DNA of 64,000 bases, from NCBI RefSeq assembly GCF_042159835.1, contig NZ_JBBVGT010000002.1:806001-870000 (forward strand), in the 5' to 3' direction. The notes under the pieces were generated by a model. The model had not been told where the DNA came from. It made no database searches and worked only from the letters and a program-made list of their open reading frames with translations. Shown here piece after piece: positions 35,936 to 44,797 of the stretch. Position 1 is the stretch's first letter; each line of letters opens with the position of its first letter. The position numbers were made by a program, and so were the translations under genes. Source of the stretch: Albibacterium profundi (GTDB taxonomy: Bacteria; Bacteroidota; Bacteroidia; Sphingobacteriales; Sphingobacteriaceae).

Positions 35936-36814
35936 ATGAGTGAAACAAAAAGTAAAAAGCTACTAGATACAATCAAGCAAAAAGGGAAAAACCTAGAAGC
36001 TGAGATGTCTTTTTTTGAGCACCTGGAAGTGCTCCGCTGGCACCTGATCCGGGTGGCCATCGCTATTTTTGTTTTTATGGCCCTGGCATTCTCTTTCTAT
36101 GATTTCATATTTGATGATATCATTATGGGGCCTTTGAAAACAGACTTTTGGACATATAGGATGATGTGCCAACTGGCTGACAAATTCAGCTTAGGTGCTG
36201 AGTTCTGTGTAGACGACATCCCCATAACGCTTATTAATACGCAATTGGCCGGACAGTTTACTTTACAAATAAATTCGTCGTTGCTTATAGGTGTTATGCT
36301 TGGTTTCCCCTATCTTTTGTATGAAATCTGGCGTTTTGTAAAGCCCGCTTTATCAGAAATCGAGAAAAAATCTGCTCAAGGTTTTGTTTTCTATGCGAGC
36401 ATGCTTTTTGTCATCGGAGTTTTATTTGGCTATTATATTATTTCGGCCTTATCTGTTAACTTCTTAGCTCATTTTCAAGTAAGTGATGAGGTATCGAATC
36501 AGATTATGATTAGTTCATACCTGTCGTCTATTGCCACTATTTCTCTAGGTACCGGGATTGTTTTTGAGCTGCCGATTGTTATCTTCATCTTATCGAAGGT
36601 GGGAATCATGACGCCAACGTTTATGAAGTCAACCAGACGATACGCATTCATCATTATTTTGGTTATAGCTGCAATTGTTACGCCTACACCTGATATTATG
36701 ACGATGCTTGCCGTAACATTCCCACTGCTGCTATTGTATGAAATTAGTATCATCATATCTGAGCGCGTGGAAAAAAACAAAAAGAAAAAAGAAAAAGAAT
36801 TTTATAACTCATAA
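35936..36814 (+). CDS. tatC: Sec-independent protein translocase TatC
   Basis: Core membrane subunit that binds twin-arginine signals. There are six predicted membrane helices. The start MSFFEHLEVLRWHLIR after a charged N-terminal tail, and the conserved PFLLYEIW-like segment (FPYLLYEIWRFVKPAL), are diagnostic. I use the ATG at 35936, since the frame opening at 35912 overlaps the terminator. A TatA gene is not in the window. A Tat substrate (the GH109-like protein at 62970) is. Confidence 0.94.
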   Translation: MSETKSKKLLDTIKQKGKNLEAEMSFFEHLEVLRWHLIRVAIAIFVFMALAFSFYDFIFDDIIMGPLKTDFWTYRMMCQLADKFSLGAEFCVDDIPITLINTQLAGQFTLQINSSLLIGVMLGFPYLLYEIWRFVKPALSEIEKKSAQGFVFYASMLFVIGVLFGYYIISALSVNFLAHFQVSDEVSNQIMISSYLSSIATISLGTGIVFELPIVIFILSKVGIMTPTFMKSTRRYAFIIILVIAAIVTPTPDIMTMLAVTFPLLLLYEISIIISERVEKNKKKKEKEFYNS

Positions 36815-36817
36815 CAT

Positions 36818-37258
36818 ATGAAAACAATTAAAAATATTGCAATAGGAGCGGATCATGCGGGATTTGAGTACAAGGAAACACTAAAAAACTATGTGCATGA
36901 ACTGGGATTCACGTCGAACGACTTCGGCACCTATGACGACAGTTCGGTCGACTACCCCGATTTTGCACACCCCGTAGCCAAGGCCGTCGAAGAAAGTGAA
37001 GATGTTTTTGGCATCTTAATCTGCGGTAGTGCGAACGGCGTGGCAATGTCTGCAAACAAACACCAAGACGTACGGGCAGCTCTATGCTGGAAAGCGGAAA
37101 TCGCATCCCTTGCCCGTCAACACAACAATGCAAACATTGTGTGTATTCCAGCAAGGTTTGTCTCCATCGATGAAGCAAAAGAGATTGTAAAAACATTCTT
37201 TTCGACCGACTTCGAAGGAGGAAGACACGCCAATCGTGTAAATAAAATATCATGCTAA
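36818..37258 (+). CDS. rpiB: Ribose-5-phosphate isomerase B
   Basis: 146 aa. Typical start NIAIGADHAGFEYKETLKNY. The catalytic Cys is in ILICGSANGVAMSANK, and the late RHANRVNKI completes the family pattern. It starts 3 bp after tatC. Confidence 0.94.
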   Translation: MKTIKNIAIGADHAGFEYKETLKNYVHELGFTSNDFGTYDDSSVDYPDFAHPVAKAVEESEDVFGILICGSANGVAMSANKHQDVRAALCWKAEIASLARQHNNANIVCIPARFVSIDEAKEIVKTFFSTDFEGGRHANRVNKISC

Positions 37259-37280
37259 AGTTTAACTATTAAAATATCTC

Positions 37281-38840
37281 ATGCTAAAAAAGACTTCTTT
37301 ATTAACAGCCTTCATAGCAGTCACGGCGACTACATTTGCGCAGTCTGACGCTATCTCTAAGAAATACGCTCAAGAAATCAATGTAGAAAGCGCTACCAAA
37401 CACCTAACAATTCTAGCTTCAGATGAATTTGAAGGCAGAGATACCGGTAAACCCGGAGGACACAAGGCCGCGCAATACATTGCCGACGAATTCAAAAAAC
37501 TAGGTCTTGAAGCTCCTGTTAACGGCAGCTACTTTCAACCGGTTGATTTGATAGAAACTTCTCTTAAGGTTTCAGAATTTGCGATTAACAATAAGTCATA
37601 CCAGGTAGGCGAAGGTTTTTATATGACAGCAACCGGCGAACAGACCATTACAGCGGATGAAATTGTATTTATCGGTTACGGGATTTCGAATGAAAACTAT
37701 AATGACCTTAAAAACATAGACATTGAAAATAAAGTTGTCTTACTGATCAACGAGGGTGAACCAGTAAACGCCGATGGAACCTATTATGTTAGTGGAACCA
37801 AAGAAGTATCAGCTTGGTCTACACAAAGAAATAAAAGAATCCAGTCGGTCGCCTCTCTTAACCCCAAACTGATCATCGCTGCTTCATCGCAAATTGACAG
37901 CTTCCTTGAGCGATTCGGGGATCGGCTTAACAGACCGCGACTAATGCTTCGTGAGGACTATAAAGAAGCTCCTAACAGTCCGGCGGTAGCACATGTAAAC
38001 TTTACGCTAGCGAATGAACTTCTTAAAGGCAAGAAGATTGAGGACCTCCAAGCAAAGATTAATAAATCTGGCAAACCTCAGTCAACTGTTATAAAATCAT
38101 TGTTCAAAACAAGTTATGGTATCAAAACATCAGATGTAAAATCAGACAACGTTTTAGGATACCTAGAAGGCAGTGATTTAAAAGAAGAAGTAGTTGTTAT
38201 CTCCGCTCATTACGATCACGTAGGAATACAGAACGGCGAAATATATAATGGCGCCGATGATGATGGGTCAGGCACAACGGGTGTCATCGAAGTGGCACAG
38301 GCATTTGTGAAAAGCAAAAAAGATGGAAATGGTCCGAGAAGAAGTATCTTATTCTTACTGGTTACTGCTGAAGAAAAAGGATTAATGGGATCCGACTATT
38401 ATACGAGAAACCCGATTTTCCCATTAGAGAATACGGTTACAGATCTGAATATAGACATGATTGGACGCGTAGATCCTCCACATGAAGACAATCCAAACTA
38501 TATTTATCTTATCGGGTCAGATAAATTAAGTTCAGAGCTTCATGCCATTAGCGAAACAGCGAACCAACAGTTCACAAAACTTAATCTAGATTACAAATAC
38601 AATGACCCGAATGATCCTGAACGAATTTACTATCGTTCTGATCATTATAACTTCGCAAAACATGGTATCCCGGTAATATTCTATTTTAATGGTGTTCATG
38701 AGGATTATCATAAACCTACTGACACAGTTGACAAGATAAATTTTGAGCTCTTAGTAAAACGTGCTAAATTGGTATTCCACACCGCATGGGAAGTGGCTAA
38801 TCGCGACAAGAAACTTGTCGTAGACTCGAATAAAAAATAA
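37281..38840 (+). CDS. Secreted M28-family metallopeptidase
   Basis: 519 aa with signal peptide (MLKKTSLLTAFIAVTATTFAQ). The zinc-binding peptidase domain shows SAHYDHVGIQNG, GADDDGSGTTGV, VTAEEKGLMGSDYY (catalytic Glu-Glu) and the later DHYNFAKHGIPV. A PA-like insert precedes it (VFIGYGISNENYNDL). Probably a periplasmic or surface aminopeptidase. No T9SS C-terminal sorting domain is visible. It is in an operon-like run with rpiB and lutB. Confidence 0.88.
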   Translation: MLKKTSLLTAFIAVTATTFAQSDAISKKYAQEINVESATKHLTILASDEFEGRDTGKPGGHKAAQYIADEFKKLGLEAPVNGSYFQPVDLIETSLKVSEFAINNKSYQVGEGFYMTATGEQTITADEIVFIGYGISNENYNDLKNIDIENKVVLLINEGEPVNADGTYYVSGTKEVSAWSTQRNKRIQSVASLNPKLIIAASSQIDSFLERFGDRLNRPRLMLREDYKEAPNSPAVAHVNFTLANELLKGKKIEDLQAKINKSGKPQSTVIKSLFKTSYGIKTSDVKSDNVLGYLEGSDLKEEVVVISAHYDHVGIQNGEIYNGADDDGSGTTGVIEVAQAFVKSKKDGNGPRRSILFLLVTAEEKGLMGSDYYTRNPIFPLENTVTDLNIDMIGRVDPPHEDNPNYIYLIGSDKLSSELHAISETANQQFTKLNLDYKYNDPNDPERIYYRSDHYNFAKHGIPVIFYFNGVHEDYHKPTDTVDKINFELLVKRAKLVFHTAWEVANRDKKLVVDSNKK

Positions 38841-38845
38841 TTAAC

Positions 38846-40234
38846 ATGGCATCGAAACCGGCACAGACATTTCAAACGGATAGCGAGAAGAAAGCTTTTG
38901 ACATGGATCATCGCAAGGTGATCAACTACAACATCAATAAGTATGACTCTGCCGTTGAAGTGGGCTTGTCGAGATTCAATAACTTAGAAAATTCAAAAAG
39001 AAAGGGATATAGCTTAAAATGGAGGGTGATGGAAAATCTGGACAAGTATTTACCAGATTTTGAAGCCAATTTCCAAAAAAAAGGAGGAAAGGTTCTTTGG
39101 GCAAACGATGCTAAAGAAGCTCAGGAGCTTATTTGGCAAATAGCCCAAGAGGAAGGTGCAAAGTCGGTTATCAAATCGAAATCGATGACTACCGAAGAAA
39201 TTGATTTGAATGAATTTCTCGAAACCAAAGGTATTCATGCGATAGAAAGTGACCTTGGCGAATATATCGTACAATTACTGGGTCAGAAACCTTACCATAT
39301 CGTTACTCCGGCTATGCACCTTAATATAGCAGAAATAGCTAAATTATTTCATGAGAAATTTGGCACCCCCTTGGATGCTACGGCTGAGCAGCTGACTCTA
39401 AAAGCAAGAGTGCTGCTTCGCGAAGAATTTACATCAGCAGACATCGGTATTACTGGTGCCAATTTTCTTATTGCAGATACCGGGAGTATTGCCCTAACCG
39501 AGAATGAAGGAAATATCCGATTAAGTACTACCTTCCCGAAGGTACACATTGCCTTGGCAGGGATCGAGAAAATCATCCCTTCTATCAGCGACCTAAATCT
39601 ATTTTTGCCCTTATTAGCTACGCATGGAACAGGGCAAAACTTGACCGTATACAATAGTATTATTGGCGGGCCACGCCAAGAGGGCGAAGTTGACGGTCCG
39701 GAAAAAATGTATGTTATCCTACTTGACAATGGGCGAACAAATGTGTTAGCTAAAGAGGATCAACGACAAGCTCTGTATTGCATTCGCTGTGGCGCATGTT
39801 TAAACGCTTGTCCTGTCTATAAGAACATTGGAGGACATACCTATAATACGACTTATAGCGGACCTATAGGATCCATGATTACGCCACACATGAAGGGGAT
39901 GGACGCTTTTAAACACCTAAGTTATGCATCCAGTCTATGTGGCAAGTGTACGGAGGTATGTCCTGTAAAGATAGACATCCATAATATGCTGTTAGCGAAC
40001 CGACGGGATGCGGTGAAAGAGGGGCATACATCCATGGCAGAACGCGTAGGCTGGAAAATATTCTCCCAGGCTATAACAAGACGGTCGTTAGTAGATAAAG
40101 TAGGTGGAAAAACTAAAAATTGGTTTATGAAGACCTTCTTTAAAAAGAGCTGGGGCAAACGTCGAGCGTTACCCACAATTGCTAATAAGTCTTTCAGCCA
40201 ACAGTGGAAGGAAAATAACGATCCTAAATCTTAA
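38846..40234 (+). CDS. LutB-like iron-sulfur protein (lactate utilisation)
   Basis: 462 aa. The N-terminal LUD domain (GVSRF-like: LSRFNNLEN...; IGITGANFLIADTGSIAL) is followed by two ferredoxin-type clusters, CIRCGACLNACPVY and CGKCTEVCPV. This matches LutB, which normally works with LutA and LutC to oxidise L-lactate. Neither partner is adjacent, so they must be elsewhere. It follows the M28 peptidase by 5 bp. Confidence 0.88.
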   Translation: MASKPAQTFQTDSEKKAFDMDHRKVINYNINKYDSAVEVGLSRFNNLENSKRKGYSLKWRVMENLDKYLPDFEANFQKKGGKVLWANDAKEAQELIWQIAQEEGAKSVIKSKSMTTEEIDLNEFLETKGIHAIESDLGEYIVQLLGQKPYHIVTPAMHLNIAEIAKLFHEKFGTPLDATAEQLTLKARVLLREEFTSADIGITGANFLIADTGSIALTENEGNIRLSTTFPKVHIALAGIEKIIPSISDLNLFLPLLATHGTGQNLTVYNSIIGGPRQEGEVDGPEKMYVILLDNGRTNVLAKEDQRQALYCIRCGACLNACPVYKNIGGHTYNTTYSGPIGSMITPHMKGMDAFKHLSYASSLCGKCTEVCPVKIDIHNMLLANRRDAVKEGHTSMAERVGWKIFSQAITRRSLVDKVGGKTKNWFMKTFFKKSWGKRRALPTIANKSFSQQWKENNDPKS

Positions 40235-40262
40235 CGAAGTGCCGATAAGGAGTGCAATGGAT

Positions 40263-40862
40263 CTATATTTGAACTTCCGCTAGGGGGTTAAACAGATATA
40301 CTCGCCCAGTACCTTGTTCTACACAGCGGTACCTTTTTCTCAACTTATCTCCTTTTTCAAAACGCCGACCGGAGGCAATCGCAAAAATAGCTTTATTAGG
40401 TAGGTCTTCTAAAGCAATCACGCCTTTTTTCTTCACGCTGTCTTTATGTAATAGACGGAATAGCTCTAAGTCACTACTGCTCGAGGCACGCGGGTTACGG
40501 AGGTAATTAACAACTGCCGCTTGGATATCGCACGGAAAACAATTCAGTAAAAGAAAAGGCTCCATCAGCATCTTAAAATTATTCTTCCATGCAGTACCAT
40601 GAGGTTTAACTTTGTTTTTATGCTCCTGCCAGGTTTTCAGATGTGCAAATTCGTGTACCGTCGTCACTAAAAAGGCATAGGGATTCAGATCACCATTCAC
40701 CGAAATTCGATGCCCTTTCGTCTGATAGGGATGTCTATAATCGCCGTATTTGCTAATTCGTCCTTTGGTAATCTTAAACTCGCAGGGAGCATCTCGAATC
40801 CATCGCTCGATGATAGGCAAGGCATCAGCCGGTAGATAACGAGCTAACACAGATTCCTTCAT
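40263..40862 (-). CDS. SprT-like zinc-metalloprotease-domain protein
   Basis: About 199 aa from ATG 40862 (an in-frame start at 40886 would overlap feoB by 23 bp). It carries the HExxH zinc motif in TTVHEFAHLKTW, followed by KPHGTAWKN, as in SprT/Spartan-like proteins. Relatives include DNA-protein crosslink proteases; the role of bacterial SprT is unknown. It starts 1-2 bp from the feoB stop, so probably cotranscribed with feoAB. Confidence 0.8.
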   Translation of the reverse strand: MKESVLARYLPADALPIIERWIRDAPCEFKITKGRISKYGDYRHPYQTKGHRISVNGDLNPYAFLVTTVHEFAHLKTWQEHKNKVKPHGTAWKNNFKMLMEPFLLLNCFPCDIQAAVVNYLRNPRASSSSDLELFRLLHKDSVKKKGVIALEDLPNKAIFAIASGRRFEKGDKLRKRYRCVEQGTGRVYLFNPLAEVQI

Positions 40863-40863
40863 T

Positions 40864-42966
40864 TTAGCGCAATAATTGATACACAATTAAGCTAGCTACA
40901 TAAGCCATAGCGGTCATATATGTAAATTGAATAATCGGCCACTTCCACCCATTGGTTTCTCGTTTAACTACAGCAATTGTGCTCAAGCACTGCATAGCAA
41001 ATGCATAGAACACCATGAGCGAGAATGCTGTGGCGGTAGTATAGATCTTTTCACCCGTCACGGGGTCAGTCGCTCGCTCCATCTGCTCCCGAATATTACG
41101 GGTATCGTCATCGCTACCTTCAACGCTGTAGATGGTAGCCATTGTCCCTACAAAAACTTCCCTTGCAGCAACGGACGTGATAAGAGCGATACCAATCTTC
41201 CAATCGTAACCTAAAGGGCGGATGGCTGGCTCAATTGCTTTACCGACAATTCCAACATATGAGTTTTCCAATTCCTCAGATGATCTCATTCGGTCAAGTT
41301 CTTCAGGAGCGTATTGATTAATCATTTCTGGAGATTCATACTTCATTTCAATCGCTTCCATCCTACTTGGCGGCCCGTAACTCACAGCGACCCATAAAAC
41401 GATTGATATGGCAATAATAATTTTACCGACGTCGACAACAAAAGTGAGCACCTTATCGTACATTGTCATAAATACATTCCTCCAACGAGGTTTACGGTAC
41501 ACAGGCAACTCCATAATAAAGTAGGATCCAACCTTTCCTTTAATTATTCCCTTCATAACCCAAGCGACAAACACAGCTCCTACAACGCCTAAAATATAAA
41601 AACCCAAAAGTGTTAGACCGCGTAAGTCGAAAAAGCCAAAAACCTTTTCATCAGGAACCACAAGTGATATCAGGAGGATATACACCGGTAAACGAGCAGC
41701 ACAGCTAATCAGTGGCGTAACCATGATCGTTATAATTCGGTCTTTCCAGTTCTCAATATTCCTAGCAGCCATGATGGAAGGTACCGCACATGCCAAGCCC
41801 CCAATCATTGGCACCACCGACTTCCCGTTTAACCCGACCTTCCGCATCAGCTTATCCATCAAAAAGGTTATCCGTGCCATGTAGCCCGTGTCTTCTAAGA
41901 TGGCGATAAACCCAAATAATATGGCGATCTGCGGAATAAACACGAGTACACCGCCCAGACCAGCAAGAATACCATCCAATAGTAAATCCGCAAACACCCC
42001 TGCCGGCAAAAACTGATGACCAATCTCGTCTAGCCATTCAAATAATCCCTCAATTAGTGTCATGGGGTATTCTGCCCAAGAGAAAATTGCTTGGAATATC
42101 AGTAAAAGGAGAAAGAAAAATATAACGAAGCCCCAAACCTTATGTGTAAGAACGTTGTCTATTTTATCGGTGACGGATTCCTTCTCTTCTTTTGGAGCTA
42201 CCTGAACAATATCCTTGATTAGTGTATCAATATATTGATAACGATTAAGCGTTTCTTTAACCTGCTCATCGTCAGACACAAAAGCATATTGAGTGATAAT
42301 CGAATCTACTCGATCTGTATTTCCGTTTACATATTTTCTGTCTGATAAGTATTGGTGAGCAAAAAGCAGACTGGCATACTCAGTATCCCGATCAGTCTCT
42401 TCGGCTAAATCAGCAACGAGCGTTTTCGAACTTTCGGGAATTGTGTAAATATGATTATGAACAGCAACTTTCGGCGCATCAAGAATGGCCTGTTTCAACC
42501 CGCCGATATTAACATTATGCCGGGCACTAATCTTTACTACTTGCACCCCCAGCTCGCTCGAAAGTTTATCGGCGTCTACCCTGATACCTTCCTTCTCAGC
42601 AAGATCATTCATATTTAATGCCAAGATAGTAGGGATTCCCAAGTCAGCTACTTGGGTATAAAGTAGCATGTTTCGTCTCAAATTGGTAACATCAACGATT
42701 ACAACGACCAAGTCAGGGTGGTAAGCGTTATGCTTATCTGCCAAAACATCTGACACAATAGCTTCATCTTCCGTTTTCGGATGCAGACTATAGCAGCCCG
42801 GAAGGTCAATAACTTGCACGACTTCATGATTAGGCAGTCTGCACGAGCCAATCTTTTTATCAACTGTCACGCCCGGAAAATTTCCTACTTTCTGATTTAA
42901 ACCTGTCAACAGGTTAAAAAGAGATGACTTACCCGTATTCGGATTCCCAACTAAAGCGACTTTCAA
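40864..42966 (-). CDS. feoB: Ferrous iron transport protein FeoB
   Basis: 700 aa. An N-terminal G-protein domain has G1 GNPNTGKS (residues 7-14), G3 DLPGCYS and G4 NMND. Then come the gate/membrane regions, with Cys-containing GGLACAVPSIMAAR and PLISCAARLPVYILL. All parts are intact. It is preceded by feoA, 11 bp upstream. Confidence 0.96.
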   Translation of the reverse strand: MKVALVGNPNTGKSSLFNLLTGLNQKVGNFPGVTVDKKIGSCRLPNHEVVQVIDLPGCYSLHPKTEDEAIVSDVLADKHNAYHPDLVVVIVDVTNLRRNMLLYTQVADLGIPTILALNMNDLAEKEGIRVDADKLSSELGVQVVKISARHNVNIGGLKQAILDAPKVAVHNHIYTIPESSKTLVADLAEETDRDTEYASLLFAHQYLSDRKYVNGNTDRVDSIITQYAFVSDDEQVKETLNRYQYIDTLIKDIVQVAPKEEKESVTDKIDNVLTHKVWGFVIFFFLLLLIFQAIFSWAEYPMTLIEGLFEWLDEIGHQFLPAGVFADLLLDGILAGLGGVLVFIPQIAILFGFIAILEDTGYMARITFLMDKLMRKVGLNGKSVVPMIGGLACAVPSIMAARNIENWKDRIITIMVTPLISCAARLPVYILLISLVVPDEKVFGFFDLRGLTLLGFYILGVVGAVFVAWVMKGIIKGKVGSYFIMELPVYRKPRWRNVFMTMYDKVLTFVVDVGKIIIAISIVLWVAVSYGPPSRMEAIEMKYESPEMINQYAPEELDRMRSSEELENSYVGIVGKAIEPAIRPLGYDWKIGIALITSVAAREVFVGTMATIYSVEGSDDDTRNIREQMERATDPVTGEKIYTTATAFSLMVFYAFAMQCLSTIAVVKRETNGWKWPIIQFTYMTAMAYVASLIVYQLLR

Positions 42967-42977
42967 ATTATTTATTT

Positions 42978-43202
42978 TTAAGGATGAGCTACTAGGATTA
43001 CTTTTGATGCTTCGCTTTTACGCAAACTGAGCTGATAACCAGAGACTTTGATTGCAATCGGATCACCCAGTGGAGCAATTCGTTCTAAAAGCACTGGTTC
43101 GCCAGGAAGGCAACCCATTTCCATCAACTTAATAGATAAAGAAAGATCTGTAATTTCTTTAATTATTCCTCGCTCGCCAATTTTTAGGTCAGACAATTTC
43201 AT
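42978..43202 (-). CDS. feoA: FeoA protein
   Basis: 74-aa SH3-like cytosolic protein that works with FeoB in Fe(II) import. Motifs are KIGERGIIKEI, LMEMGCLPGEPV and IAIKVSGYQLSLR. It is first gene of feoA-feoB-(sprT-like), with its own promoter. Confidence 0.93.
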   Translation of the reverse strand: MKLSDLKIGERGIIKEITDLSLSIKLMEMGCLPGEPVLLERIAPLGDPIAIKVSGYQLSLRKSEASKVILVAHP

Positions 43203-43221
43203 GCGCTTAGCTTTTAGCTAG

Positions 43222-43252
43222 CAAAAATACAATTATTTAGAACCATTACAAG
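43222..43252 (-). promoter_or_regulatory. feoAB promoter (CTTG-N19-TATTTTTG on the minus strand)
   Basis: The -7 element at 43222-43229 reads TATTTTTG on the minus strand, with TTG (as CTTG) at 43249-43252 and 19-bp spacing. I did not find a clear Fur box. Confidence 0.6.
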
Positions 43253-43279
43253 TAAGTAATGCCAATAAGCGGAGAATAG

Positions 43280-43663
43280 TTATATTTTTGTCTTCTTTAT
43301 CGCCAGAACGAGAACAAGATAGGCAAAATAACCCATGCCTATCCCCACATGATCCGCAAAGATATCCCAGTATTCAAATTGCCTATTGGAGGTGAAAAAC
43401 TTTTGTATTAATTCGGTTCCAATAGCAAAGGAACTCGCAAAAAAAAGAACCATTACATTTGGCCAGCTGATTAAATTGGGTTCATTCCCATTCATCAACG
43501 AACCAAAGAACATTAATACGGTGAAAACAAAAAAGAAGCCCGTGTGAACTAATTTATCAATACCCGGAAAAGAGTGACGAGAGTCGGTGACATCCGGCAT
43601 CGGCGATGATATTAAGATGAGTACGAGTATCGCCCATATAATAGCCCATAGATAATGTTTCAT
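43280..43663 (-). CDS. VanZ-like membrane protein
   Basis: 127 aa with four hydrophobic segments. MPDVTDSRHSFPGIDKLVHTGFFFVFT and the end NRQFEYWDIFADHVGIGMGY are typical of the VanZ-like family, whose general role is unknown. It lies downstream of gcvH, separated by a terminator. The same gcvH-vanZ order occurs in other Bacteroidota. Confidence 0.82.
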   Translation of the reverse strand: MKHYLWAIIWAILVLILISSPMPDVTDSRHSFPGIDKLVHTGFFFVFTVLMFFGSLMNGNEPNLISWPNVMVLFFASSFAIGTELIQKFFTSNRQFEYWDIFADHVGIGMGYFAYLVLVLAIKKTKI

Positions 43664-43685
43664 TCGGAGAGAATTTAATCAATAC

Positions 43686-43730
43686 AAAAAACACGGAGAA
43701 GAACATCTCTCGTTCAAATCCGTGTTTTTT
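43686..43730 (-). terminator. Terminator after gcvH
   Basis: Stem AAAAAACACGGA / TCCGTGTTTTTT with a 21-nt loop, and a T-run on either strand. Confidence 0.8.
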
Positions 43731-43752
43731 TTCGAAGCTTCAGACTTACAGG

Positions 43753-44133
43753 TTATTTACCTATCAGCTCTTTATAACCATCAGCCGTTAGCAAAGATTC
43801 GACATCGGACGGATTATCTAACTTTACACGAACCATCCATCCGTCGCCGTAAGGGTCATTATTAACTAACTCAGGATTAGCATCCAGTTGTTCATTGACC
43901 TCCAATACAGTGGACTTTGCAGGCATAAAAAGATCTGAAACTGTCTTTACAGCTTCGATGGTTCCGAAAAGATCATCTTTATTGACTTCATCCCCAACGG
44001 TGTCAATATCAACAAAAACAATATCACCCAGTTCACTTTGTGCAAATTCAGTAATACCGATTACCGCTTCATCACCTTCTAAACGAACCCACTCGTGATC
44101 TTTGGTGTATTTCAATTCTGATGGAAAATTCAT
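43753..44133 (-). CDS. gcvH: Glycine cleavage system H protein
   Basis: 126 aa. The lipoyl-attachment lysine is residue 63 in FGTIEAVKTVSDLFMP. It shuttles the aminomethyl group between GcvP and GcvT. gcvP lies 4 kb away on the other strand; gcvT is not in the window. It has its own promoter and terminator. Confidence 0.96.
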   Translation of the reverse strand: MNFPSELKYTKDHEWVRLEGDEAVIGITEFAQSELGDIVFVDIDTVGDEVNKDDLFGTIEAVKTVSDLFMPAKSTVLEVNEQLDANPELVNNDPYGDGWMVRVKLDNPSDVESLLTADGYKELIGK

Positions 44134-44150
44134 AGTTGCTATTTTTATTT

Positions 44151-44182
44151 CAAATTTATTAATCTAAATGGATATTAACAAA
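44151..44182 (-). promoter_or_regulatory. gcvH promoter (TTTG-N20-TAAATTTG on the minus strand)
   Basis: Exact -7 (44151-44158) and -33 (44179-44182) elements with 20-bp spacing, leaving a leader of roughly 10 nt. Confidence 0.7.
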
Positions 44183-44198
44183 ATAAAGCACAAACCAA

Positions 44199-44786
44199 TT
44201 ATAAGCTCTTTAGAGCAACCTTGATTAAATGCTCGACCGTGCTATCGGGTTCATTTTTATGAATTGAAAGAAGCACTTTTTCAGCTTTTTGTTTAACGAA
44301 GCCCAGCATAACCAAGGCTGATAGGGCCTCATCAATTACAGTCTGGTTCTTAGATACCTGCGTTAACGTATCTGGGCCTTCCTTCTTCAATTTATCCTGT
44401 AGTTCAAGAATAAGTCGCTGTGCACTTTTCGGTCCAATCCCTTTAATTCGCTGAACCAAACCTACATCACCGTTCACAATAGCGGTTTGTATCTCTGCGG
44501 GTGTAATCGAAGATAGCATCATTCTAGCAATACTAGCGCCAATTCCGGATACAGAGATTAAATGTTGAAAAAGCCGTCTTTCACCCTCCTCATAAAAGCC
44601 ATAAAGGGTGTGAGCATCCTCCCTGACCTGGAAACTTATATAAAGCTTACACTGTTCGTGCGATTTAATCTGCTCATACGTGTTTAAGGAAATCACAATA
44701 TGATAACCCACACCGCCGACATCCAAAACTACATGAGTTGGGCCTTTATAAACTAGCTTACCATTTAAGTAATCATACATAGCCAA
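44199..44786 (-). CDS. ruvA: Holliday junction branch migration protein RuvA
   Basis: 195 aa. N-terminal OB fold (VVLDVGGVGYHIVIS), then helix-hairpin-helix motifs (LISVSGIGASIARMML and VQRIKGIGPKSAQRLILEL), then the flexible RuvB-binding domain III (VIDEALSALVMLGF). It starts 11 bp after maeB. In many Bacteroidota the T9SS gene sprA follows ruvA; here gcvH follows after 65 bp. Confidence 0.95.
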   Translation of the reverse strand: MAMYDYLNGKLVYKGPTHVVLDVGGVGYHIVISLNTYEQIKSHEQCKLYISFQVREDAHTLYGFYEEGERRLFQHLISVSGIGASIARMMLSSITPAEIQTAIVNGDVGLVQRIKGIGPKSAQRLILELQDKLKKEGPDTLTQVSKNQTVIDEALSALVMLGFVKQKAEKVLLSIHKNEPDSTVEHLIKVALKSL

Positions 44787-44797
44787 ATAATTATACC

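Noticed and set aside
36909..37253. 114-codon minus-strand frame opposite rpiB
   Set aside because: It shadows a clear rpiB gene; Arg- and Cys-rich composition is typical of an antisense frame.
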